From an uncultured Clostridia bacterium (GTDB lineage: Bacteria; Bacillota; Clostridia; Oscillospirales; Acutalibacteraceae), in NCBI GenBank assembly GCA_937892525.1, contig CALAEV010000004.1, positions 1 through 31,792 on the forward strand: DNA of 31,792 bases, given 5' to 3'. How positions within the stretch are numbered: position 1 is the first letter of the stretch; each line of letters begins with the position of its first letter. Positions 5,251 through 12,755 of the stretch are shown piece by piece. Position numbers and translations under genes: made by a program. The notes beneath the pieces were generated by a model, which had not been told where the DNA came from, searched no databases, and was given only the letters and a program-made list of their open reading frames with translations.

Positions 5251-7042
5251 GAAAAAAAAGAAAGAAAAGACACTTCACTCAATGCCTTCAAATATTTTCT
5301 TCTTTGTGAAGCTTCTTTTCAGCGTATCACCTATTTTAGTCCTTGGCGAATTTTTATGGGGACTTTTAATGATTTTGCCTAACAACCTTATTAAAGTTAT
5401 TGGCGTTAAGTACATTATTGATGTTGTAACTGAAGGCAAGGACCTTGAAAGGATTTTCGGTGCTGTTGCAGTTATTGCGTTAGTTTTAATTGTTTCTACA
5501 TCAATTTCTTGGTTATTCCGTGAGTTTTTCTGGAATGTTGAGCGTGAAAAAGTTTATTTTGGTCTTAACAAAAAACTTTATGACAAAGCAAGAAGTCTTG
5601 ACCTTGAATCTTATGACAACCCTGAGTTTTACAACAACTTCATTCTCACTATTGAGTCATCATCAGCAACCATTCAAAATCTTTTGGGACTTGTAAGAAT
5701 GTATGTAGGTCACATAATTTCACTTGTTGCTGTAGCATCAGTTTTATTCACTATTGACCCTTGGTGTCTTGTAATTATTCTTGTTGTAATCTGCGTATTT
5801 TTGCCAATCAGCAAACGAGTTGGCGAACTTATGATGGAGCGTAGAGTTGACAACGCAAGATTTCATCGTCGTTCCGACTACTTCCAACGAGTTTTCTATT
5901 TGCAGGACTATGCAAAAGAAGTGCGAATGAACAACATTTCACCACTTCTTATGGACCGATATAACGATGCGGCAGACGATGTTATTAACAATCAGAAAAA
6001 GTACTGGAATAAGATTTCTTTTCTTAACTGTTTGCAGACGGTAGGCGTTCAAGGTCTTGGATTTTTATTCATACTCCCCTTGTATCTGGGCTACTGTATA
6101 CTTGTTAAGGAAACACTCACTCCAGGTGATTTTGTTGCAACATTCAATGGTGCTCACGCAGTTGCTATGTCATTCCAGTTCTTAACTGTTTGGGCATTGG
6201 CGAGATTCTCTGAACAAGGCAAAATGATTGACAAATATCGTGAATTCTTAAAGGCAGATTTCAAAATTAAAAACGGTGGCAAAACTGCTCCAAAAACTGA
6301 GCCGAAAGAAATTACAATCAAGAATTTGTCATTTACTTACCCTAACAATGACAAGCCAACACTCCAAGATATAAATCTTACAATTAAGCCTTATGAAAAA
6401 ATTGCTTTGGTTGGCTACAACGGTGCAGGTAAGACAACGCTTACTAACTTGTTATTGCGACTTTACGATGCTACAACAGGCGAAATTCTTATTGACGGTG
6501 AAAACATAAAAGATGTTACTGCCGACTCGCACCGTGACAGATTTGCAGCAGTTTTCCAGGATTTTCAGATTTTCTCTTGTAGTTTAGGCGAAAATGTTGC
6601 ACTTGATATAAATCCTGACGAAGAAAGAGTGTGGGATGCACTAAAGCATAGTGGATTCAACAAAAAATTTGAAAAAGGCATTGACTCCGAACTTTTAAGG
6701 GAATTTGACGACGATGGTGTAATGCTTTCAGGTGGCGAAGCACAGAAAACTGCAATCGCAAGAGCATTCTACAAGGATTGTCCTTATGTAATTCTTGACG
6801 AGCCAAGTGCAAACCTTGACCCTGTTGCAGAATACAATCTTAATCAAGCAATGATTGAGGCAGCAGAGCACAAAACAGTTATATTTATTTCTCACCGACT
6901 TTCAACTACTGTTAATGCAGACAGAATTTATGTTATGGAAAATGGTAGAATTATTGAAAGTGGTAGCCATGCAGAGCTTATGGCACTTAACGGAACTTAT
7001 GCCTATATGTTTAACTTGCAGGCAGAAAAGTATAAAGAATAA
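5243..7042 (+). CDS. ABC exporter half-transporter, second of pair
   Basis: 599 residues. The start is taken at ATG 5243, overlapping the previous stop by 8 bp (ATGTTTAA); the frame stays open upstream to 5114, but that lies deep inside the first gene. The N-terminus is lysine-rich (MFKKKKKEK). The membrane domain spans about residues 18-325. Walker A GYNGAGKTT is at 391-399, Q439, LSGGE 495-499, Walker B ILDE 517-520, His551. The YDNPEFYNNF motif near 124 matches its partner. Both halves keep the catalytic Glu and LSGGE, so neither ATP site looks degenerate, unlike BmrCD- or TM287/288-type heterodimers. A terminator follows 28 bp after the stop, closing the cassette. Confidence 0.92.
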   Translation: MFKKKKKEKTLHSMPSNIFFFVKLLFSVSPILVLGEFLWGLLMILPNNLIKVIGVKYIIDVVTEGKDLERIFGAVAVIALVLIVSTSISWLFREFFWNVEREKVYFGLNKKLYDKARSLDLESYDNPEFYNNFILTIESSSATIQNLLGLVRMYVGHIISLVAVASVLFTIDPWCLVIILVVICVFLPISKRVGELMMERRVDNARFHRRSDYFQRVFYLQDYAKEVRMNNISPLLMDRYNDAADDVINNQKKYWNKISFLNCLQTVGVQGLGFLFILPLYLGYCILVKETLTPGDFVATFNGAHAVAMSFQFLTVWALARFSEQGKMIDKYREFLKADFKIKNGGKTAPKTEPKEITIKNLSFTYPNNDKPTLQDINLTIKPYEKIALVGYNGAGKTTLTNLLLRLYDATTGEILIDGENIKDVTADSHRDRFAAVFQDFQIFSCSLGENVALDINPDEERVWDALKHSGFNKKFEKGIDSELLREFDDDGVMLSGGEAQKTAIARAFYKDCPYVILDEPSANLDPVAEYNLNQAMIEAAEHKTVIFISHRLSTTVNADRIYVMENGRIIESGSHAELMALNGTYAYMFNLQAEKYKE

Positions 7043-7070
7043 GTGCAAAACGAATTATAAACAACAAAAA

Positions 7071-7096
7071 CCTCGGTAGCAATACCGAGGGTTTTT
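7071..7096 (+). terminator. Terminator of the ABC cassette
   Basis: CCTCGGTA, loop GCAA, TACCGAGG, then GTTTTT. Its stem is the same as that of the terminator at 7482-7501. Confidence 0.9.
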
Positions 7097-7193
7097 AATA
7101 AACAATCAAAAATGCGCCCACATTACATCCTATCGCAGGTTTTAATACATCTTTTTATCATCACATAAAACACATTGTTTATCTTCAATTATT

Positions 7194-7230
7194 ATAGGTC
7201 AATTTAACCCTAATGTCAATAGGTCAATTT
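7194..7230 (+). promoter_or_regulatory. Direct repeats upstream of a small XRE regulator
   Basis: ATAGGTCAATTT occurs at 7194-7205 and 7219-7230 (25-bp period), with a related ATGTCAAT between. They sit just before a CATAAT-like -10 and the XRE start, a plausible autoregulatory operator. No binding evidence. Confidence 0.4.
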
Positions 7231-7255
7231 GCCATAATATATTTAGGTGATATTT

Positions 7256-7474
7256 ATGAGCAGATTAAAAGATTTAAGAAAAGAACGTGGTTACACTCAA
7301 ATTAAAATGCAAATGTTGACAGGTATTGACCAAAGCGATTACTCAAAAATTGAAAGAGGCGTGCGATATTACACATTTGAACAATGTGTAAAAATTGCTC
7401 AAGCATTAGATACTAGTATGGATTATCTTGCAGGTCTGACTGACGAAAAGAAGCCATATCCACGCTCAAAATAA
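7256..7474 (+). CDS. Small XRE-family DNA-binding protein
   Basis: A 72-residue protein that is nearly all one Cro/C1-type helix-turn-helix: MSRLKDLRKERGYTQ, then MLTGIDQSDYSKIERG as the recognition region and LAGLTDEKK at the end. The start is ATG 7256, with AGGTGA five bases upstream; an in-frame GTG at 7247 lies within that ribosome site and is rejected. Phage-repressor-like single-domain regulators of this size often repress their own promoter, and direct repeats lie upstream. It is co-oriented with the ABC cassette but separated by a terminator, and flanked by twin terminators on both sides. The target is unknown. Confidence 0.85.
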   Translation: MSRLKDLRKERGYTQIKMQMLTGIDQSDYSKIERGVRYYTFEQCVKIAQALDTSMDYLAGLTDEKKPYPRSK

Positions 7475-7479
7475 AAACT

Positions 7480-7505
7480 AACCTCGGTATCAATACCGAG
7501 GTTTT
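7480..7505 (+). terminator. Bidirectional terminator between convergent XRE genes
   Basis: CCTCGGTA pairs with TACCGAGG around TCAA, then TTTT. The reverse strand reads into TTAGTTTTTAT, so it can also end the leftward gene at 7528. Confidence 0.85.
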
Positions 7506-7527
7506 GTTATTTGATTATTAAATTGTT

Positions 7528-8355
7528 TTATTGTTCCTCTATACCCTCATACTCGCTACTGAATTTTTCAAGCAATCCGTAGAAAACATAGAAGATAATT
7601 GCTCTTACAAACCGGAGAATAAACCCATAGATTTGCACTGAGTCTGTACCACCCTCACTAAAAATACTTATTATTCCAAATATACAAGTAAAAAGTATTG
7701 CGAGTCCGAAGAATATTTTATGTGGTACTTTGTATCCGTGGAATGTGCCTAAAAGCAGTGCAAAAGAAAACATAAACATACCGTAATTTACAGGAGAAAA
7801 GTCCAACTGTTGAGCAAACAACATAACAAAGCCTAATACAAAAGCAACAATTGTCAATGTTTTTTCACATTTGAATTTGTAGTCAAGTATTTTAAGAAAT
7901 CGGCACATAAAAATTACTGTAATCATTACCCAATATACTGCAAATCCCAAAAACATTAGAATACTTGGAAGTCGCGCAAGAAAAGAATCTCCATAAATCT
8001 GTAATCCTAAAGTATTTGAAATACCCGAAACACCCAAAGCCACATTATATATGGCCGTAAAAACGCCGAGCATACATACAACAACCGCGCTCACAGGCAA
8101 ATCATAACAAAGGGTTGTTATGGCTGGTTTTGGCTCTTCTTTTGCCTTTTCTTCACCATTAAGGATTTCATCAATAGTTACGCCTAGTTCTGTTGACAAT
8201 GGTTTTAACAACTGAATATCAGGCATTCCGTCACCTGTTTCCCATTTAGAAACTGCTTTGTTTGTTATCTGCAATTTTTCGGCAAGGTCTTGTTGAGTCA
8301 TTCCTAATGCTTTTCTTTTTTCTGAAATAAATTGTCCGACTTTAACATTATTCAT
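7528..8355 (-). CDS. XRE regulator fused to a membrane domain
   Basis: 275 residues. An N-terminal HTH_3 domain (about residues 6-65, with MTQQDLAEKLQITNKAVSKWETGDGMPD) is followed by an Ala/Pro/Lys linker and about five to six hydrophobic segments (about 87-265). Membrane-attached XRE proteins of this design are common in Firmicutes and are thought to link a membrane signal to transcription. The ligand is unknown and the membrane part matches no family I can name. The start has AGGGGGA six bases upstream. It has its own promoter and does not overlap its neighbours. Confidence 0.85.
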   Translation of the reverse strand: MNNVKVGQFISEKRKALGMTQQDLAEKLQITNKAVSKWETGDGMPDIQLLKPLSTELGVTIDEILNGEEKAKEEPKPAITTLCYDLPVSAVVVCMLGVFTAIYNVALGVSGISNTLGLQIYGDSFLARLPSILMFLGFAVYWVMITVIFMCRFLKILDYKFKCEKTLTIVAFVLGFVMLFAQQLDFSPVNYGMFMFSFALLLGTFHGYKVPHKIFFGLAILFTCIFGIISIFSEGGTDSVQIYGFILRFVRAIIFYVFYGLLEKFSSEYEGIEEQ

Positions 8356-8378
8356 ATAAATCCCCCTTTTCTGCTTTA

Positions 8379-8407
8379 ACTATATCACTTTTTGCAAAAA
8401 ATCTCAA
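8379..8407 (-). promoter_or_regulatory. Promoter for the membrane XRE gene
   Basis: Minus strand TTGAGA, 17 bp, TATAGT. The spacer holds the near-palindrome TTTTTTGCAAAAA, a possible operator. Confidence 0.65.
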
Positions 8408-8422
8408 CCCACGCTAATTAGA

Positions 8423-8449
8423 AAGGAGTCCACGCAGAGTGGACTCCTT
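8423..8449 (-). terminator. Strong hairpin after the AlaX-like gene
   Basis: AAGGAGTCCAC pairs with GTGGACTCCTT (11 bp) around GCAGA, lying 11 bp past the stop at 8460. The leftward tail is TTTCTAATTA, only moderately T-rich. Confidence 0.65.
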
Positions 8450-8459
8450 GATTTTGCTG

Positions 8460-9605
8460 TTATTTTTCAATAAAACTCAATATTTCTTCTTTTGTAGCAA
8501 CGATTTTACCTTGAGCGTAGGTATCTCTACCTCCACCCTTACCATTAAAGGTTTTATTTAAGTTTTGCACTAAATCACGAACACTATTTTCTTTACTTGA
8601 AACAACATAAATATAATTATTTTCGTCTGTATTTGAGAAAAGATAGCAAAATTCGTGTTCTTCAATTAAAACATTTGAGCAGTTGCGAAGTTCGTCATAA
8701 GATGCACCGTCAATGAATACGCAAACTTTATTGTCTTTAATATGCTTTTCCATTTTAAGCATTGCAAGTTCGCCTGAAAGTTTCTTGTTTTCAGCACGAA
8801 CACTTGAGAGTTCTGTCTGTATTCTTTCAACTGCCACAGGAGTTTCAAATCGTTTTGCAGAAAGCATATTCATAATCTGCTTGTTTGCATTATGAACATT
8901 AATATAATCATTAAGTGCCAATGCGCCACAAAGCATTTCAATACGAGTACCTTTTTTATACGGAATATAGCTTACAATTTTTATAATTCCAACTTCGCCT
9001 GTACGCGCTACATGAGGTGCACAACAAGCACAAAGGTCAGTATCTTCAATTTCAATAAGACGAACACCCTCGGTAATGTCCAGTTTGCTACGGTAATCAT
9101 AATCCGGCAATTCTTCAGCAGTTGGGTAAATTGCTTTAATTGATTTGTTGCCATAAATGGCTTGATTTGCTTTAATTTCAACTTCACGAATTTGCTCGTC
9201 ATTAAGTGGTCCGTCAACGTCAAAAGTGACAAGAGTGTCGTTCATATGAAAGCCCACATTATTGTAGCCAAATGTTCTGTGAATTACACCTGAAACAATA
9301 TGCTCGCCTGTGTGATTCTGCATACGAGAAAAACGAGTGCCCCAATCGATTTCACATTCAACAGTTGAACCGATTTCAAGCGATTTTTCTAATTTGTGAT
9401 AGATAATATCGTCTTTAATCTGCACATCAAGGACTTCTATACCATTAATTACGCCTTTATCAGCATCTTGTCCACCACCTTCTGGGAAGAATGCAGTTTT
9501 ATCAAGAACAACAAGAAATGCTCCGTTTTTTTCTTCACAGGCAATAACAGTTGCAGTAAAGTTCTTTATATATGAATCATTTTCGTATAATTTAATTGTG
9601 TGCAT
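8460..9605 (-). CDS. AlaX-type alanyl-tRNA editing protein with DHHA1 domain
   Basis: 381 residues, a free-standing relative of the AlaRS editing half. Such proteins deacylate tRNA-Ala mischarged with serine or glycine. The N-terminus (FFPEGGGQDADKG, residues 40-51) is the AlaRS-like beta-barrel. The zinc site is visible as HTGEH (98-102) and C194-x3-H198 within CACCAPH. A coiled-coil stretch (about 255-285) leads to a DHHA1 domain ending in GGGRDTYAQGK. This is the long AlaX form, not the short AlaX-S. The start has GAGGTG about six bases upstream. It lies 21 bp behind an XRE gene on the same strand, so the two may share a transcript. Confidence 0.92.
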   Translation of the reverse strand: MHTIKLYENDSYIKNFTATVIACEEKNGAFLVVLDKTAFFPEGGGQDADKGVINGIEVLDVQIKDDIIYHKLEKSLEIGSTVECEIDWGTRFSRMQNHTGEHIVSGVIHRTFGYNNVGFHMNDTLVTFDVDGPLNDEQIREVEIKANQAIYGNKSIKAIYPTAEELPDYDYRSKLDITEGVRLIEIEDTDLCACCAPHVARTGEVGIIKIVSYIPYKKGTRIEMLCGALALNDYINVHNANKQIMNMLSAKRFETPVAVERIQTELSSVRAENKKLSGELAMLKMEKHIKDNKVCVFIDGASYDELRNCSNVLIEEHEFCYLFSNTDENNYIYVVSSKENSVRDLVQNLNKTFNGKGGGRDTYAQGKIVATKEEILSFIEK

Positions 9606-9626
9606 AACAACACCTCGTAAATATTT

Positions 9627-10133
9627 CTACTTTTTCTTTTTTATTATGATTACACCACCGACTATTATCAATACACCAATGACAACATAAGTGATAGGAA
9701 TAATCAGAAATGGAGTCCCAATTGCTGATATTATATGACTTGGCATACCCATAGTAGGCACGAGCGTAATAAACCCTCTTAATGCTATGGAAATACCGAG
9801 CAAGATTACCACTACACCTACAATCCAACTATGCATCTTCAAAAACAAAACAAATTTTTCAGCCAAATCTCCCATAACATCAACAAATCGGTCAAATCCA
9901 GTTATTTGTATCTTGCTTTGAATTTGGTATTCATCTATATTTTCATCTAAAAGAAAATCAACAGTTACACCAAAGCAATCTGCAAGAGCTTTAAGTTTAG
10001 TTATTTCAGGTAAAGCATCGCCTGTTTCCCATTTACTGACAGCTTGACGCGAAACGCCAACTTTCTCTGCTAGCGTTTCTTGTGATAATCCGCACTTTTT
10101 ACGGTAAGTAATAATTTTTTCATGTAATTTCAT
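9627..10133 (-). CDS. XRE regulator with C-terminal membrane segments
   Basis: 168 residues. The N-terminal HTH (LSQETLAEKVGVSRQAVSKW, about residues 17-36) is followed by a linker and three hydrophobic helices (about 92-165), ending in a KKKK tail. The same overall design as the 7528-8355 protein but shorter, and not a close copy. AAAGGAG precedes the ATG. A perfect 15-bp palindrome overlaps its -35 box, suggesting autoregulation. AlaX follows after 21 bp and lacks an obvious promoter of its own. Confidence 0.85.
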   Translation of the reverse strand: MKLHEKIITYRKKCGLSQETLAEKVGVSRQAVSKWETGDALPEITKLKALADCFGVTVDFLLDENIDEYQIQSKIQITGFDRFVDVMGDLAEKFVLFLKMHSWIVGVVVILLGISIALRGFITLVPTMGMPSHIISAIGTPFLIIPITYVVIGVLIIVGGVIIIKKKK

Positions 10134-10172
10134 AAAATCATTCTCCTTTCTTCACTATATTAGCATTTTGAA

Positions 10173-10221
10173 GGTTGCTAATCTATAAAGCAAGGCTTGA
10201 AATATCGCAACCAATGGTTGC
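10173..10221 (-). promoter_or_regulatory. Promoter with palindromic operator for XRE/alaX
   Basis: Minus strand -35 TTGCGA (10205-10210), 17 bp, -10 TATAGA (10182-10187). A perfect 7-1-7 palindrome GCAACCAATGGTTGC (10207-10221) overlaps the -35 box. An extra half-site GGTTGC lies at 10173-10178, downstream of the -10. This layout fits a repressor that blocks RNA polymerase. Confidence 0.6.
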
Positions 10222-10277
10222 ATTTTATCTTTTATATAATTATATAATGTAATTTCTATATGGTCAACGAAAAAATT

Positions 10278-10314
10278 AATAAAAAAATACCGCGAGCCGA
10301 AAGACACGCGGTAT
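10278..10314 (-). terminator. Terminator of the aldolase gene
   Basis: Minus strand ATACCGCG, 12-nt loop, CGCGGTAT, then TTTTT. It lies 20 bp past the aldolase stop. Confidence 0.85.
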
Positions 10315-10333
10315 TGCGAAAAAATAAACTATT

Positions 10334-11200
10334 TTATGCTTTATCTTTTGAGCCGAAGAGTTCAATCTTTTCTCTAACTGTTGCTTTAATTGCTTCTACA
10401 CCTGGAGCTAAAAGCTTTCTTGGGTCAAAGCCCTTGCCCTGAAGGTCTTTGCCTTCTTCAATGTACTTTCTTGTTGCTTCCTGGAATGCAAGCTGGCATT
10501 CTGTGTTAACGTTAATCTTTGAAACGCCAAGAGAGATTGCTTTCTTAATCATATCAGCAGGAATACCTGTACCACCGTGAAGAACGAGAGGCATTGTACC
10601 TGTTTTTTCCTGAACTGCTGCAAGAGTTTCAAATGAAAGACCTGCCCAGTTTTCAGGGTATTTACCGTGAATGTTACCGATACCAGCTGCGAGCATTGTA
10701 ACACCAAGGTCTGCAATCATTTTACATTCGTCTGGGTCTGCACATTCACCTGCACCAACAACGCCGTCTTCTTCGCCACCAATTGAACCAACTTCTGCTT
10801 CAATTGAAAGACCTTTTTCTTCACAGATTGCAACTAATTCTTTAGTCTTTGCAATATTTTCGTCGATTGGGTAATGTGAACCGTCGAACATAATTGAACT
10901 GAAGCCTGCTTCGATACAAGCCTTTGCACCTTCGTATGAACCGTGGTCAAGGTGAAGAGCAACAGGAACTGTAATGTTAAGTGTTTCAAGCATACCCTCA
11001 ACCATACCTACAACTGTGTTGTAGCCACACATATATTTGCCTGCGCCCTCAGATACACCGAGAATAACAGGAGAATTCATTTCTTGTGCTGTAAGAAGGA
11101 TTGCTTTAGTCCATTCAAGGTTATTGATGTTGAACTGACCAACTGCGTAGTGACCAGCCTTTGCTTTTGTAAGCATTTCTTTTGCATTTACTAATGGCAT
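10334..11200 (-). CDS. fba: Class II fructose-bisphosphate aldolase
   Basis: 288 residues, typical of the class IIB zinc enzymes that split fructose 1,6-bisphosphate in glycolysis and reform it in gluconeogenesis, in the cytoplasm. Catalytic Asp85 and zinc ligand His86 lie in HLDHGS, His178 in NIHGKYPE and His208 in LHGGTGIP. The glycine-rich phosphate/cation loop (GSIGGEEDGV) is at about 138-147. AGGAG precedes the ATG. It has a near-perfect promoter and its own terminator, so it is monocistronic. Ketose-bisphosphate aldolases for tagatose look similar, but the sequence best matches the FBA-type housekeeping enzyme. Confidence 0.94.
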   Translation of the reverse strand: MPLVNAKEMLTKAKAGHYAVGQFNINNLEWTKAILLTAQEMNSPVILGVSEGAGKYMCGYNTVVGMVEGMLETLNITVPVALHLDHGSYEGAKACIEAGFSSIMFDGSHYPIDENIAKTKELVAICEEKGLSIEAEVGSIGGEEDGVVGAGECADPDECKMIADLGVTMLAAGIGNIHGKYPENWAGLSFETLAAVQEKTGTMPLVLHGGTGIPADMIKKAISLGVSKINVNTECQLAFQEATRKYIEEGKDLQGKGFDPRKLLAPGVEAIKATVREKIELFGSKDKA

Positions 11201-11235
11201 AATTTAATACACTCCTATAAATTTTTGTCGCAATT

Positions 11236-11264
11236 ATTATATATCACATACACATTTTTGTCAA
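11236..11264 (-). promoter_or_regulatory. Strong promoter for the aldolase gene
   Basis: Minus strand TTGACA, 17 bp, TATAAT, both consensus. This fits a highly expressed glycolytic gene. Confidence 0.85.
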
Positions 11265-11313
11265 CAAATTAACAAAATAAACACCAATGAATAGTATAAA
11301 AAGAGGTGGTATT

Positions 11314-12357
11314 ATGAAAAAGTATTTTTCGAGTGCGATTTGCAGTAACGGTTATTTAAGTGCTTACAATACAATCTATAAAAAAGACGCTAATTCAAGC
11401 GTTTTTATAATATATGGTGGTAGCGATTTTGAAAGAGCAATTTTCTTTAACACTCTTATTAAGAATTTCAAGGGCTATAATCTTTCTGTATTCAACCCCT
11501 TTTTTGATGAGTCCCCTGACGGAATTTACATAGAAAATCTTAACACCTACATAATAAGCGACAGTGGATTTTCACGGATTTCCCCAATACTTTCAGGAAT
11601 ATGGGAGAAATATTACCCTGTTACAAAGGGTAAAAATTACCCTCTTGATTTGCGCCGTGAAATATTAATTTATAAATCAAAAGAAAACAACTGTTACAAA
11701 AATGCGTGTAATTTGCTTAGAAGTGCATCTCACATTAAAGAGAAACTTCACACAGAGTTTTCACCTTACTTAAATGATGATAAAGTTATAAACTATGTGA
11801 GAAGATTTTGTAGCAAGCACTTAAAAAATACAAGTATTAAAAGTGCTGGTACAATAAGGCTACTTAGCACCCCTACCCCGCTTGGTATTCACACTCATTA
11901 TGATACTATTTTTGATAGTTGCGAGAATATTATCGGCATTTACGATAATTCTTCTTTTGTAAGTTCAATAATACTTGGGATTATTAAAGATTACGCCACA
12001 TCCGAAAAAATCCCATTTATAATGAGTCCATCATATTTTGCAAAAGATATTCCACAGACGCTCCTTTTCCCTAATCACAGCGTTGCCGTAACTGTGTGTG
12101 ATGAAAATCATATTTTACCCTTTGAGCCACAAGAAAAAATAACAATTTCACGATTTTTGACAAGTGATAGTATTTTATCTTCAAAAAAAGTTGATACACT
12201 ATTATCTATTGAAAATAAATTGTTAGACGATTGTGTGTTAAATATTTACGAGGGCAGAGATTATAGATTTAAGTACAACAATTTGTGTAAAGGATATGAG
12301 AACAGTGATGAGGTAATTGAAAGAGCTGATAGTTTGACAGAAAAATTGATTATATGA
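11314..12357 (+). CDS. PRK06851-like protein with degenerate P-loops
   Basis: 347 residues. The start is ATG 11314 behind AGAGGTGG; an in-frame ATG at 11287 has no ribosome site. The layout recalls the clostridial PRK06851 ATPase family: a first half opening KYFSSAICSNGYLSAY, a P-loop position (VFIIYGGSDFERA), FFDESPDGIYIENLNTYIIS, and a second half that repeats the plan (RLLSTPTPLGIHTHYD, then IIGIYDNSSFVSS). In the family the P-loops read GGPGTGKS and GEPGTGKS as I recall them. Here both have lost the GKS/T, so nucleotide binding is doubtful. The assignment rests on remembered family pattern only. The function of the family is not established. No tidy promoter is visible. Confidence 0.6.
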   Translation: MKKYFSSAICSNGYLSAYNTIYKKDANSSVFIIYGGSDFERAIFFNTLIKNFKGYNLSVFNPFFDESPDGIYIENLNTYIISDSGFSRISPILSGIWEKYYPVTKGKNYPLDLRREILIYKSKENNCYKNACNLLRSASHIKEKLHTEFSPYLNDDKVINYVRRFCSKHLKNTSIKSAGTIRLLSTPTPLGIHTHYDTIFDSCENIIGIYDNSSFVSSIILGIIKDYATSEKIPFIMSPSYFAKDIPQTLLFPNHSVAVTVCDENHILPFEPQEKITISRFLTSDSILSSKKVDTLLSIENKLLDDCVLNIYEGRDYRFKYNNLCKGYENSDEVIERADSLTEKLII

Positions 12358-12362
12358 AAAAA

Positions 12363-12439
12363 GAGCGATTCGTGAATCGCCCTTACTATAATCGCGTCGC
12401 AGACCCGCAACTATTCTTTATTCATTATTCTTTATTCAT
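12363..12439. repeat. Intergenic hairpin plus 14-nt tandem duplication
   Basis: GCGATTCGTGAATCGC (12365-12380) is a near-perfect palindrome. TATTCTTTATTCAT is repeated exactly twice in tandem at 12412-12425 and 12426-12439. Similar GGGCGATTC palindromes are scattered between genes in many clostridia, from memory, so this may be a REP-like element. The hairpin could also serve as a weak terminator for the gene at 11314-12357. Confidence 0.55.
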
Positions 12440-12467
12440 CAAAAAAAGCCACCCTATTGGGTGGCTT
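12440..12467 (-). terminator. Terminator of the rpsF-ssb-rpsR operon
   Basis: Minus strand AAGCCACCC, loop AATA, GGGTGGCTT, then TTTTT. It starts 10 bp past the rpsR stop. Confidence 0.9.
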
Positions 12468-12476
12468 AATTGTTAA

Positions 12477-12719
12477 TTAGTCATTTGTGTAAGGCATAAG
12501 AGCGATTTGTCTTGCTCTCTTGATAGCTGTTGTAAGCTCTCTCTGGTGATATGCACAAGTACCTGTTACACGGCGAGGAAGAATCTTTGCTCTTTCTGAT
12601 GTGTAACGACGGAGTTTTGCTGTATCTTTATAGTCGATTTTTTCAACTTTTTCTACACAAAATGCACAAACTTTTTTGCGACCTTTTCTATTTGGTCTTG
12701 CATTCTTATCGTATGCCAT
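12477..12719 (-). CDS. rpsR: 30S ribosomal protein S18
   Basis: 80 residues, normal length. S18 pairs with S6 on the 30S platform. The core DYKDTAKLRRYTSERAKILPRRVTGTCAYHQRELTTAIKRARQIALMPY is the family signature, present in full. The N-terminal CAFC plus a later Cys suggests the Cys-containing (potentially zinc-binding) form. It is last in the operon, 36 bp after ssb. Confidence 0.98.
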   Translation of the reverse strand: MAYDKNARPNRKGRKKVCAFCVEKVEKIDYKDTAKLRRYTSERAKILPRRVTGTCAYHQRELTTAIKRARQIALMPYTND

Positions 12720-12755
12720 TATAGTCTCCTCCTGTTAAAGATTAAAAATCAAATC

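Noticed and set aside
9627..10133. Reading the two membrane-XRE genes as a toxin-antitoxin or phage repressor pair
   Set aside because: They are single regulators with membrane tails, separated by AlaX, and no toxin or phage gene is nearby.
12412..12439. CRISPR-like repeats
   Set aside because: Only two abutting 14-nt copies with no spacer and no cas genes.
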